DNA of 42,269 bases from a candidate division WWE3 bacterium (GTDB taxonomy: Bacteria; Patescibacteriota; WWE3; 2-01-FULL-39-13), in assembly GCA_943354835.1 (NCBI GenBank), contig CALRDH010000002.1, positions 1 to 42,269 on the forward strand. Reading direction: 5' to 3'. Shown here in pieces: positions 31,979 to 39,361 of this stretch. Under the pieces are notes generated by a model. It searched no databases. It was not told the origin of the DNA and saw only the letters and a list, made by a program, of their open reading frames with translations. The position numbers and the translations under genes are program-made. The stretch's first letter is position 1; each line of letters starts with the position of its first letter.

Positions 31979-32539
31979 TTAGTTTTTATTAATTCTTGTA
32001 AGCAAGTAGGCTTTTGTTTGCGAGTCGATTGAACCTATTGTGTTTATTACTATTATTGAATAATTATTGTATTTGTCTGGATTTAGCGTTTCGTATATAG
32101 ATTGAACATTTGCAGATTTAGTGTTGTATAAATCTGTAATGACTTTGTTTGTGGGGCTCTTTAGAGATACTATATATCCTTGTGTAGATTGGACATTTTT
32201 ACCATCATAATAGTAAATATCCGATGATGTAACTATATAGCCTTCCGACTTTGCATCTTCTGTTAAGGAATCTTTTAAAACATCGATACGTGATTCAAGG
32301 CTAGTGTCGATACCAGAACCTTCGACCAGGCCTTTTTCTTGTTTTAAAAGTTGAAGAAGATCATCTTTATCATTGGAACTTTCAACAGAATTATAAACTG
32401 TGGAAAATTTTTTGAATTGTTTGTTTTCACTGATTTTTGATGCACTAAAATAACCCAATAAAATCAGTAACAGAATCCCTATTAATAGTGATATAAGTTT
32501 AGGACTAAAACTAATATTTATATCGTCGGAGTTTGTCAT
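31979..32539 (-). CDS. Unknown membrane-anchored protein (186 aa)
   Basis: One N-terminal transmembrane helix (about 14-32, LISLLIGILLLILLGYFSAS), then an extracytoplasmic domain with a helical stretch (SSNDKDDLLQLLKQEKGLVE) and a mixed alpha/beta part (GYIVTSSDIYYYDGKN, YSIIVINTIGS). No recognised family. The gene starts nine bases after the 82-residue membrane gene, and the pair is enclosed by DedA-tail copies C and B, so they may have arrived as one cassette. Confidence 0.7.
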   Translation of the reverse strand: MTNSDDINISFSPKLISLLIGILLLILLGYFSASKISENKQFKKFSTVYNSVESSNDKDDLLQLLKQEKGLVEGSGIDTSLESRIDVLKDSLTEDAKSEGYIVTSSDIYYYDGKNVQSTQGYIVSLKSPTNKVITDLYNTKSANVQSIYETLNPDKYNNYSIIVINTIGSIDSQTKAYLLTRINKN

Positions 32540-32548
32540 GATATCTTC

Positions 32549-32797
32549 TTATTTGGTCTCCATTTTTGAAGACATAATACTAAGGTTAACCATTATATTT
32601 AAAAGAAAACAAGCAATAACAATGCTTCCTAAGAAAAACATTATAACTCCGAGTCCTCTTTGAATTTCTTCAGAGAATAAGTCCCATTCAAAAAGTAAAT
32701 CAGCAAAGGCAAACGAAGCAAAAAAGATCATCAATACAATAGTTATAAAACCAGTTGATATAGTTACTCCTTCGAGCTTCCTTTTGTTAATTTTCAT
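32549..32797 (-). CDS. Unknown two-helix membrane protein (82 aa)
   Basis: Basic start (MKINKRKLEG), then two hydrophobic helices (about 15-34 and 51-75) joined by an acidic loop (EWDLFSEEIQRG). Small integral membrane protein of unknown function, paired with the gene downstream. An extended -10 TGC-TAAAAT lies nine bases before the ATG. Confidence 0.65.
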   Translation of the reverse strand: MKINKRKLEGVTISTGFITIVLMIFFASFAFADLLFEWDLFSEEIQRGLGVIMFFLGSIVIACFLLNIMVNLSIMSSKMETK

Positions 32798-32837
32798 AAT
32801 AGACTGATTTTAGCATTTTAAAGGCAGTGGTCAACTT

Positions 32838-32880
32838 TTCTTCCCTATTATCTTCCAGGTGATAAATCCGATAGGTAAGG
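32838..32880 (-). repeat. Copy C of the DedA 3' end, diverged
   Basis: The minus strand reads LPIGFITWKIIGKKS followed by a stop, the same C-terminal pattern as DedA (GAFGFVAWKIIKKK). It shares an exact 20-base stretch with copy B. It lies in the same frame as, and after the stop of, the 128-residue gene. Confidence 0.6.
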
Positions 32881-32914
32881 TCGCGGATACGTTCAATCCG
32901 AGGTTGTTGTTTGT

Positions 32915-33301
32915 TTATCCGTTGTATAGAATTTGTGTTACAACAGCGTTGTTTCCGTCGTGGTTTCCTTTTTTCATGCCTTCTTCGTTTAGTATTGCCT
33001 CGACTGAGATAGAAAAGTATTCATCTTTAACCTCTTTTGGGGTGAATGTATCTGAACCTTCAGGACAGAGTTGTTCAACGACATGCGTCTCCGGAACATC
33101 TTGCATGTATGCAGTATAAGAAACGGCTTTTAAAACTTTAGATTTTGCATAATCTCTAATTTGATCTTCCAATGCTGGAATGCCGTGTGTATTAAGCGTT
33201 GCTGTTAATGTCGCGATTTCGTTATCAATGAAAGTTTTAACAACTGGCAATGTGTATGATTCCCATTCCCTGTATTTAGTTTCGTTTGTACTAATTTGCA
33301 T
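32915..33301 (-). CDS. Unknown soluble protein (128 aa)
   Basis: 128 residues, mostly helical then a beta-rich end (DEYFSISVEAILNEEGMKK, NAVVTQILYNG). No signal or known motif. Its ATG lies inside the last codons of dedA and overlaps them by 11 bases in another frame, so translation is probably coupled. After its stop the same frame continues through the copy C tail to a second stop. It may have been inserted at the DedA 3' end. Confidence 0.6.
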   Translation of the reverse strand: MQISTNETKYREWESYTLPVVKTFIDNEIATLTATLNTHGIPALEDQIRDYAKSKVLKAVSYTAYMQDVPETHVVEQLCPEGSDTFTPKEVKDEYFSISVEAILNEEGMKKGNHDGNNAVVTQILYNG

Positions 33302-33938
33302 TTTTCTTTTTTATTATCTTCCATGCCACAAATCCAAAGGCGCCGGCGGCGATTGCGTAGATGACAAGGTGTTCGTATTTGCCTATGAATTCTGAAACGG
33401 CGTTCCAGTTTTCGCCAAGTGCGAATCCTGCGTATGTGAGTATTAGGCTCCAGATGAATGTTCCAAAGAATGTGAATGCGCTAAATTTGAAGATGTTCAT
33501 TTTTACAAATCCGGCTGGAACTGATATTACAGTTCTTCCAAGTGGAACGACTCTGAATATAAGAACTGTCCAGGCTCCATATTTTTCAAACCATCCTTCA
33601 GCTTTTTCAAGATCGGAAAGCGAAATAAAAACGTATTTGCCATATTTTTCGACGAATTGTCTTGTCTTAGGACCGTTAAATTTTGATCCAAGATAATAAA
33701 GGACAAGAGCTGCGGCAAGTGATCCAACTGCTCCTGAAAGTGAAATTAACCAAATGTTCATTTTCCCTTGTGATGCCAAAAATCCAGCCCATGGAAAAAC
33801 AAATTCTGAAGGAATAGGAGCAATAATATTTTCAATAAAAGTGACGACGATAATTCCCCAATATCCGAAGCGGACGATCCAGTCTGAAATTAATGCAATA
33901 AATGGTGAGAAAAGTTCAGATAGCATGATAAAATTCAT
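33291..33938 (-). CDS. DedA/VTT-family membrane protein
   Basis: 215 residues, several transmembrane helices. Family signatures: FIENIIAPIPSEFVFPWAGF (re-entrant acidic/proline motif) and IFRVVPLGRTVISVPAGFV with the conserved Arg-x3-Pro-x2-Arg pattern. DedA proteins flip undecaprenyl phosphate or other lipids across the membrane. The C-terminus AGAFGFVAWKIIKKKNAN is the source of the repeats at 31.9 and 32.8 kb. A second start four codons downstream (33926) is possible. It diverges from rsmI with eight bases between the two ATGs. Confidence 0.9.
   Translation of the reverse strand: MNFIMLSELFSPFIALISDWIVRFGYWGIIVVTFIENIIAPIPSEFVFPWAGFLASQGKMNIWLISLSGAVGSLAAALVLYYLGSKFNGPKTRQFVEKYGKYVFISLSDLEKAEGWFEKYGAWTVLIFRVVPLGRTVISVPAGFVKMNIFKFSAFTFFGTFIWSLILTYAGFALGENWNAVSEFIGKYEHLVIYAIAAGAFGFVAWKIIKKKNAN
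33312..33347 (-). repeat. Copy A: intact DedA 3' end, reference for copies B and C
   Basis: The part of dedA coding for AGAFGFVAWKII. A near-identical copy occurs at 31923-31958 and a diverged one at 32846-32880. Confidence 0.75.
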
Positions 33939-33946
33939 AATATCAT

Positions 33947-34657
33947 ATGTCTACTTTATACGTAATACCTACTCCAATCGGAAATATAGGCGATATCACA
34001 ATTAGAGCTATTGAGGTTTTAAAAAAGCTTGAAGTGTTGCTATCGGAAGATACGCGCATGACATTAAAACTTCTTGGACTTTTAGAAATTGATGCAAAAA
34101 ACAAACGACTAATAAAATACTTTGATCATAACGAAATGAATAAAGTTTCAGAAATTACAGGAATGCTTGATTCGGGAGTTGATATTGGAATCGTTTCTGA
34201 CGCGGGAACTCCTGTTATAAATGATCCTGGATATAAACTTATAAAAGCAGTGCGCAAAACTTCTCATAAAATCGAAGTTTTGCCCGGCGCAACCTCTATT
34301 ACAACTGCCCTTGTTGCATCAGGTTTAGCTCCTGATAAATTTTCGTTTATCGGATACTTGCCAAGAAAAACTGGTGAACTAACTCGACTTTTAAACTCGA
34401 TAAAAGAAGCAAATTCCTTGATAAAAGCAACCTACATAGCATTTGAATCGCCATTTAGACTTGCAAAATCAATTGAGGTCATGCAAGATGTCTACGGCGA
34501 TGAAGCAGAAATCGCGATTTGCAAAGAGCTTACAAAAATGCACGAAGAAGTTCATACTGGATCTGCAACGGAGCTTTTGGAAATCTTAAAAACAGACAAA
34601 TACGCGACAAAAGGCGAAATCGTAATTTTAATTAATTTAAACAACAAAAATGGATGA
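33947..34657 (+). CDS. rsmI: 16S rRNA 2'-O-ribose C1402 methyltransferase RsmI
   Basis: 236 residues, tetrapyrrole-methylase fold. It opens with YVIPTPIGNIGDITIRA, then LLSEDTRMTLKLL, SDAGTPVINDPGY, the GATSITTALVASGLA segment and a C-terminal ICKELTKMHEEV. It methylates the ribose of C1402 in the ribosomal P site. Its end overlaps the next gene by eight bases (coupled translation). Confidence 0.94.
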   Translation: MSTLYVIPTPIGNIGDITIRAIEVLKKLEVLLSEDTRMTLKLLGLLEIDAKNKRLIKYFDHNEMNKVSEITGMLDSGVDIGIVSDAGTPVINDPGYKLIKAVRKTSHKIEVLPGATSITTALVASGLAPDKFSFIGYLPRKTGELTRLLNSIKEANSLIKATYIAFESPFRLAKSIEVMQDVYGDEAEIAICKELTKMHEEVHTGSATELLEILKTDKYATKGEIVILINLNNKNG

Positions 34658-35330
34658 AGAAATTCTTGCCCAAATAAAAAAAGCTGCCGAAGATTCATTA
34701 AAAAATCCGGGAAAAACAATTGGACCCTTGCCAAAAGACAAAGTTGGTCCTGGCGATAACTTTATAGTGGTTTTTAGACATGGCGAATCAGAAGACAACG
34801 TAAATCGAATATTCTCGGGCTGGCGCGACGAAACGGATATTACTGAAGTTGGTGTTAAGCAAGCCGAGGCATTAAGGCCTGAATTAAACAAACTTGATAT
34901 AAATGTCGTTATTACATCGGATCAAGTTAGATCAAAACATACCGCGAAGATCGCGTTTGCTACACATCCTAAATTAGAGGACATTAAATGGGAAATTGAC
35001 TGGCGCATAAAAGAACGAAATTATGGAGACCTAAACGGAAAAAGCAAAGAAGAAGCAATGGCAATGAACCCTACCGAAGCAATAAAATGGCGACGTGGAT
35101 ATGAGACGGCTCCCCCAGGTGGAGAAAGCATTAAAATGGTTGAGATGCGAGTCTGGCCATTTTTGGATGAACTTGTCGCGCGAGTAAAAGCTGAAAAAAT
35201 AAATGTGGTGCTGTCTGCAAGTGGAAATTCCATGCGTGCAATAAGACAGTACTTTGAACCTATGACTATTCTTCAGGAGATGACGGTTGAGAACCCATTG
35301 GGGACGGACTTTGCGCTGTATAGGGTGTAG
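34650..35330 (+). CDS. Phosphoglycerate mutase-like histidine phosphatase, second His replaced
   Basis: 226 residues, 2,3-BPG-dependent mutase type: VVFRHGESEDN (His44), FSGWRDETDI, ERNYGDLNGKSKEE with the acid/base Glu, and WRRGYETAPPGGES all match GpmA. The second catalytic histidine, expected in a HGNSLR motif, is Ser191 (SASGNSMR). A polar N-terminal extension (1-36) precedes the domain. Because the next metabolic genes are enolase and PEP synthase, glycolysis is the natural role, but the missing histidine makes mutase activity uncertain. It ends directly at a REP-like element. Confidence 0.8.
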   Translation: MDEEILAQIKKAAEDSLKNPGKTIGPLPKDKVGPGDNFIVVFRHGESEDNVNRIFSGWRDETDITEVGVKQAEALRPELNKLDINVVITSDQVRSKHTAKIAFATHPKLEDIKWEIDWRIKERNYGDLNGKSKEEAMAMNPTEAIKWRRGYETAPPGGESIKMVEMRVWPFLDELVARVKAEKINVVLSASGNSMRAIRQYFEPMTILQEMTVENPLGTDFALYRV

Positions 35331-35598
35331 CTTGCGGGCCTGGCCCTTCAGGGCCTAGGCCGTTTGAGGGTTGGCCTCCGTATATTGGATTAGTCCCGTG
35401 ATTTAGAGCATCAAATCCTATAAAGGAAGTCCGGTGTGGCCTTCGTGGACCCATTTTATCGTCATCAGGTCTATTTCTATACCCTGCACCATTGCAGTAT
35501 CTTGTTTCTGTCCATTTCTGGCTCCAGCCGGTTTCGTCTAGCTCTTGTCTTTGGTCTGGATTCTGAGTTTTTTCTGCAGGCACTTCTATAAATTCCAT
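35266..35598 (-). CDS. Unknown 110-aa ORF ending in a translated REP element
   Basis: The first 70 or so residues (MEFIEVPAEKTQNPDQRQEL, WSQKWTETRYCNGAGYRNRP, polar with Trp and Arg) look protein-like. From about residue 73 the frame runs through REP copy R1 (GGQPSNGLGPEGPGPQ) and on into sequence antisense to the mutase-like gene. The original C-terminus was probably replaced by the REP insertion. No family known. It overlaps the convergent gene by 65 bases, which is rare here, so the true end or gene status is doubtful. Confidence 0.4.
   Translation of the reverse strand: MEFIEVPAEKTQNPDQRQELDETGWSQKWTETRYCNGAGYRNRPDDDKMGPRRPHRTSFIGFDALNHGTNPIYGGQPSNGLGPEGPGPQATPYTAQSPSPMGSQPSSPEE
35334..35380 (+). 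repeat. REP-like element R1
   Basis: Contains GGGCCTGGCC (35336-35345). CCTGGCCC and GGGCCTAGG form a stem with a TTCA loop and one bulged A. It is a direct repeat of R2 with only scattered changes over 47 bases. It starts right after the mutase-like gene's stop and may act as a terminator. Confidence 0.85.
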
Positions 35599-35612
35599 AG
35601 CTTATGATTTTA

Positions 35613-36260
35613 TCATAGTGGCTCATCCGGGCCTGGCCCTTCAAGGCCTAGGCCGTACTGGGGTTGGCCCGAGGAGTAGCGCTCTATTCTGCGATGATCG
35701 GTCGTGGTATCGATTAGATAGCCCCTTTTTATCCATTTCGGAAATTCGCCTGTTAAATAATATTTCAGCGATGTATGAGGATATTCGATTGCGTGTTGTA
35801 CTAGTTTTGCTTTATATGGATTTAGGTGAATGTATCTAGAAGTTATTATCAGTTGATTATCTGACTTTATATTGATTGCACGATAGCTGCCTTCTATTAG
35901 AGGGCCTCGCCTCTTGTATTTTTGATTATAGTAGATTGAATATAAAGTCAGAATCCGTCTCATTAAATTTGTAATGCCATATTTTTTTATATTTTTACAT
36001 AGTAGGTGAAAATGATTTGGCATAATGGCAAAGGCTTCTAGTTCAATTTCTTTCGCAACTGAATTGGTGGAGGTTAATAATGCTCCCCATTTAGTTGAGC
36101 GCTTTTCTATGAAATTTGGAGTCAAATATTTTTCAAGAAGATAGAGAAAATATTTGTAATCTTGTGGAGATTTATACATCACCATTTTATTTATACCTCG
36201 AGCATATAAATGGTAGTAAGTATCTGCAATGAATGTTTTGGTTTTATTCTTATACGGCAT
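35613..36260 (-). CDS. REP-associated tyrosine transposase (RAYT, Y1 family)
   Basis: 215 residues. N-terminal YYHLYARGINKMVMY, then the HUH motif in AIMPNHFHLLCKN, the RGPLIEGSYRAINI strand and the catalytic tyrosine region SRYIHLNPYKAKLV, followed by YPHTSLKYYLTG. This is the IS200-like REP transposase class, which nicks REP hairpins and is thought to spread them. The last 16 or so residues (GQPQYGLGLEGPGP) are encoded by REP copy R2. R3 lies just upstream and R1 downstream. All motifs are present, so it could be active. Confidence 0.9.
   Translation of the reverse strand: MPYKNKTKTFIADTYYHLYARGINKMVMYKSPQDYKYFLYLLEKYLTPNFIEKRSTKWGALLTSTNSVAKEIELEAFAIMPNHFHLLCKNIKKYGITNLMRRILTLYSIYYNQKYKRRGPLIEGSYRAINIKSDNQLIITSRYIHLNPYKAKLVQHAIEYPHTSLKYYLTGEFPKWIKRGYLIDTTTDHRRIERYSSGQPQYGLGLEGPGPDEPL
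35627..35673 (+). repeat. REP-like element R2, inside the RAYT 3' end
   Basis: Contains GGGCCTGGCC (35629-35638), TTCA loop and AGGCCTAGG arm. It matches R1 over about 47 bases in the same orientation, and supplies the RAYT C-terminal codons. Confidence 0.85.
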
Positions 36261-36330
36261 ATAAGAATGCTAGCAAATGGAAATAACAGAACTTTAAACT
36301 TTTGATGAACTTAGGGACGAGGGTGTGTGA

Positions 36331-36354
36331 GGCCAGGCCCGCGAGGGCCTGGCC
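36331..36354. repeat. REP-like element R3, perfect hairpin
   Basis: GGCCAGGCCC (36331-36340), loop GCGA, GGGCCTGGCC (36345-36354): a perfect 10-base-pair stem. It lies between the RAYT start and the enolase stop, where it could terminate enolase transcription. Confidence 0.88.
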
Positions 36355-36360
36355 CGTGGA

Positions 36361-37503
36361 CTAGCCTATGATCTCTGTCAGCCTGTTGTATTTCGCGACG
36401 CGTTCGCCTCTTGCTGGAGCGCCGAATTTTACAAATTCGGCGCCAGATCCTATCGCCAGATCTGCTATAAAGTCGTCGTTTGTGTCAGTTCCGCGGTGAG
36501 ATATCACCACTTTCCATGTACTATTTTGTGCCATTTTTATGACCTGCAATGTTTCTGATACTGTCCCGATTTGGTTCGGCTTAACAACTATTGCGTTTCC
36601 TACTTCCCGCGCGATAGCTTTTTCAAGTATGGCTGGATTTGTAGTTGTTAGATCATCAGTTACTATCATTAGTTTATTTTTCATGTTGGAAAGTTTTTCT
36701 CTTGCGAATAATTCCCAATTTGCCCAGTCATCTTCGCCATATTGATCTTCGATCGACTCGACCGGATAGTTCCCTAATATAACGTCGTAATCTGGAAGCT
36801 CCCAGCCGGCTTCACTAAAAGATGACGCCGCAATATCCAAAGCTATTTTTTCACCATGCAGATATCCATTTAATAAAGATAGAATCTGTTCGTTGTCATA
36901 GCCATCAGGTGAAAAAGCTCCTTCTGCTCCGACGTTTGTGGATTGTCCAAGTTTATGAAGTTCGTTTTTAACGGATTTATAAATTTCAACTCCTCTATCT
37001 ATTGTTTCAACGATTGCCATAAATTCTTGAATTGTTGCGCCTCCAGATCCATGAAGTCCGCCTTCTAAAATTAGCATCATCATTCGTGGCATAAAAAATT
37101 TGGCTTCCGACAAAAGTTTTTCTGGATTATGAATGTTGTGAATATACTGATATGTTTCTAGGCCTTCGGCTTTTGCACACGCTTTGCAAAATGCGACAGA
37201 CAAAGAAAGCATAGTATTTCCGCCTAAATTTGATTTGTCAGAAGTTCCATCAAGTTCAATCAAAAATGAATCAAACTCTTTTTGCGAATCAAATTCGCGC
37301 GAAGTCAATTTTTCTGAAATCTCCCCTACCCTTTTTGCGGATTCAATCGGCTCGATAGATGTGACTTCACTTTTGCCCTTGGAAATTCCTCCAGGAACAG
37401 AAGCAACGCCAAAACTTCCATCAGAAAGCGTAACCTTTGTTTCGATAGTCTTTGCCCCAGCTGAATTCAAAATAACACGTGTTTTAATAGAATTAATCTT
37501 CAT
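36361..37503 (-). CDS. eno: Enolase, short divergent form
   Basis: Converts 2-phosphoglycerate to PEP. 380 residues, shorter than the usual 410-430. Key residues are kept: His in GGLHGSGGATIQEFM, Glu in NVGAEGAFSPDGY, metal ligands in ALDIAAS, SIED and TDDLTTTNP, Lys in VKPNQIGTVSET, and Lys in FVKFGAPARGERVAKYN. Several normally invariant spots differ: NSAGAKT for DSRGNPT, GGISKGKSE for SGASTGxxE, and SHRGTDTND for SHRSGETED. A leaderless-type promoter precedes it. It follows the three-gene unknown cluster by 16 bases. An inverted repeat lies near the 3' end. Confidence 0.88.
   Translation of the reverse strand: MKINSIKTRVILNSAGAKTIETKVTLSDGSFGVASVPGGISKGKSEVTSIEPIESAKRVGEISEKLTSREFDSQKEFDSFLIELDGTSDKSNLGGNTMLSLSVAFCKACAKAEGLETYQYIHNIHNPEKLLSEAKFFMPRMMMLILEGGLHGSGGATIQEFMAIVETIDRGVEIYKSVKNELHKLGQSTNVGAEGAFSPDGYDNEQILSLLNGYLHGEKIALDIAASSFSEAGWELPDYDVILGNYPVESIEDQYGEDDWANWELFAREKLSNMKNKLMIVTDDLTTTNPAILEKAIAREVGNAIVVKPNQIGTVSETLQVIKMAQNSTWKVVISHRGTDTNDDFIADLAIGSGAEFVKFGAPARGERVAKYNRLTEIIG
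36419..36443. repeat. Perfect inverted repeat inside eno
   Basis: GCGCCGAATTT (36419-36429), loop TAC, AAATTCGGCGC (36433-36443). It encodes GAEFVKFGAP next to an active-site lysine. Confidence 0.9.
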
Positions 37504-37509
37504 GAAGGG

Positions 37510-37515
37510 AGTATA
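37510..37515 (-). promoter_or_regulatory. Extended -10 box of eno (leaderless type)
   Basis: The minus strand reads TGC-TATACT, exactly six bases before the ATG at 37503. Confidence 0.5.
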
Positions 37516-37519
37516 GCAT

Positions 37520-38089
37520 TTAGGAATCTTCTATTTGCTTATCACAAACAAAGGTTGCAAGGTCAAGGATATTTCCCATAATGCTAATTGGATCTATTAT
37601 TTCGTGGTTTGCTTCAATCTGTATGGTTAACGGGTATGTATTTATATCGCAACCTTCTGCTTTAACTCTGGTTACCTTGTTTGATCCTAAATCTTTTGTA
37701 TCAATATAAAATGCCCTTAAATTTTGTTGTCTATATTCATACATAAAATGAATTTTTAGTTCTCGATTTCCTTTTAGCTTAGTTTGCAATGATCCAAAGA
37801 TCATACCTTCATATAACATAATTTTGTTCGGATCTTCTGAAAAATAACCAAAATGAATTTCACACATATCTTGCATTGTGTGGATGAATGAGCAAAAAGG
37901 ATTGGATAATATGTCTGTTTCCTTCATTGATGGTCGATAGTGGGAATAAAATTGTAAACCTGTGTCGTCAGTTGCCCACTCCAAGATCTTCAGAAAACTA
38001 GGTTTGGATTCTGGAATTGGTTCAGTACTATTCGGCAAGTCAATCTCTAAATCAGCTAGTTGTTCATTCCAAAAATCAGCGTTGCTCAT
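37520..38089 (-). CDS. Unknown protein C of a three-gene family cluster
   Basis: 189 residues, soluble, acidic, no known motif. Layout: helical start, SNPFCSFIHTMQDMCEIHFG helix, a beta-rich middle (YEGMIFGSLQTKLKGNRELK, IHFMYEYRQQNLRAFYIDTK), a VKAEGCDINTYPLTIQIE strand and a final helix (IDPISIMGNILDLATFV). The same order is found in the two upstream genes. Its start overlaps gene B by 14 bases. Confidence 0.7.
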   Translation of the reverse strand: MSNADFWNEQLADLEIDLPNSTEPIPESKPSFLKILEWATDDTGLQFYSHYRPSMKETDILSNPFCSFIHTMQDMCEIHFGYFSEDPNKIMLYEGMIFGSLQTKLKGNRELKIHFMYEYRQQNLRAFYIDTKDLGSNKVTRVKAEGCDINTYPLTIQIEANHEIIDPISIMGNILDLATFVCDKQIEDS

Positions 38090-38684
38090 TTTGTGAAAAA
38101 GAATATTCCGTTGACAATGAAATAAACTTAAGTATCTGAAAGAAAGTATCTGCAGGATTTTTTAGTTGTATAGTGCTACTTAATTTCATTGATTCTTTAA
38201 TCTGCGTTGTGCTAAAACCTTCTCCTGAAATTTCACAAAACTCTGTTTCATCGCGATTAGTCATTAAAATTTTAAACCCTCTGATTTGGCCATAATGTGA
38301 ATCCGCGATTATGAAAGTGGTTGATGATATTAATTCTTCAATATTATTGTCAATCTCTCCATATAATACTTCACCTTTTTTAGCTTTTATTGTTGGATCG
38401 CTATCGTTAATTTTTTTTAACAAAATTGCAAGTTCATGTAAGTAGAAAATTGCAGGATCGAAAATTTCTTCGGACTTTGTGCTAAATATAATTGGAGCTA
38501 TATAGACAAACTCATATTCGGGTATTGTTATGTCACGTTCGAGAAGTCTTTGATTAATTTCGTTTAGCGTCGAGATCCTACTCTCTATTAACCACCTTGA
38601 TGTAATTGTATCTGGAATCGGCGGAAGATTTAAATTTAGTTCCGTTTCTATATATTCAGCAAATACGCTATTCTTTTGGCTCAT
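38076..38684 (-). CDS. Unknown protein B of a three-gene family cluster
   Basis: 202 residues. The block FDPAIFYLHELAILLKKIND, then GEVLYGEIDNN, a beta pair around TTFIIADSHYGQIRGFKILM, and a C-terminal helix TFFQILKFISLSTEY align in order with genes A and C, though identity is low. No membrane segment. It overlaps gene A by four bases (ATGA) and gene C by 14 bases. Function unknown. Confidence 0.72.
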   Translation of the reverse strand: MSQKNSVFAEYIETELNLNLPPIPDTITSRWLIESRISTLNEINQRLLERDITIPEYEFVYIAPIIFSTKSEEIFDPAIFYLHELAILLKKINDSDPTIKAKKGEVLYGEIDNNIEELISSTTFIIADSHYGQIRGFKILMTNRDETEFCEISGEGFSTTQIKESMKLSSTIQLKNPADTFFQILKFISLSTEYSFSQNEQR

Positions 38685-39289
38685 TTCATCTCCTTTTGAC
38701 TTTTACTTTTTGTTTTTATGTATCCAAGCATTTCGAATATTTCACTTTGAATCGTCGTTTTGCTGGAGCATATATCATCCGTTATAGGTCTATGAAGTGC
38801 TAGGTAATTCGTCGATATATCAACGACAAGGAGTCTGTTTTGGCCTTTTTGCATTTTGTATATGTAAAAGGTTTTGATTTTGGAATTTTCATCCACAAGT
38901 GCTATCAATGTATATTTTTTATCATCACCAACATATTCTTTTTGGAATTTGGTAATTTTATTTCCTTCAGAATCAATATCTATTATCGGGATCAACTCAC
39001 TATTTCTGATTTCCTCTTTAAGTAAGGAAGTTACTTTGATCACTGCGGTGCTTATAGGATCCATGTGCTTTGCTTCTTGAATTCTTAATCCTTGTGAAAA
39101 TATTTGAAGTGGCACATTTGCAAAATCTGCTTTCAAATAGATATCTCCATCAGGAGCCGATTCTGAATTCATATATTCCGCGTACTCTATAGGAAATTTA
39201 TATTCTAGAAATGTTTCGTGATTATAAGAATACAGTACAGGGATTTCAAGTTCGTCACTTTCAATGTAGTCAATTATTGGATTTGTCAT
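38681..39289 (-). CDS. Unknown protein A of a three-gene family cluster
   Basis: 202 residues. The block MDPISTAVIKVTSLLKEEIR is followed by a beta-rich middle (KKYTLIALVDENSKIKTFYI, NRLLVVDISTNYLAL) and an end helix (SEIFEMLGYIK). First gene of the overlapping trio. It has the best sigma-70 promoter in the window, so unlike most genes here it has a short leader. No recognised domain. Confidence 0.72.
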   Translation of the reverse strand: MTNPIIDYIESDELEIPVLYSYNHETFLEYKFPIEYAEYMNSESAPDGDIYLKADFANVPLQIFSQGLRIQEAKHMDPISTAVIKVTSLLKEEIRNSELIPIIDIDSEGNKITKFQKEYVGDDKKYTLIALVDENSKIKTFYIYKMQKGQNRLLVVDISTNYLALHRPITDDICSSKTTIQSEIFEMLGYIKTKSKSQKEMK

Positions 39290-39313
39290 ATTATCTCGTA
39301 TGAAATTTGCGTG

Positions 39314-39342
39314 ATTTTAGCTTACTATGGGACTTCGGTCAA
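39314..39342 (-). promoter_or_regulatory. Sigma-70 promoter of the three-gene unknown cluster
   Basis: The minus strand has TTGACC (39342 to 39337), 17 bases, and TAAAAT (39319 to 39314). This gives a leader of about 20 bases to the ATG at 39289. Confidence 0.6.
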
Positions 39343-39361
39343 TAAGTTTTATGTGGTTTTT

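Noticed and set aside
37286-37306. GCGAAT / ATTCGC repeat within eno
   Set aside because: Six-base arms are too short to separate from chance.
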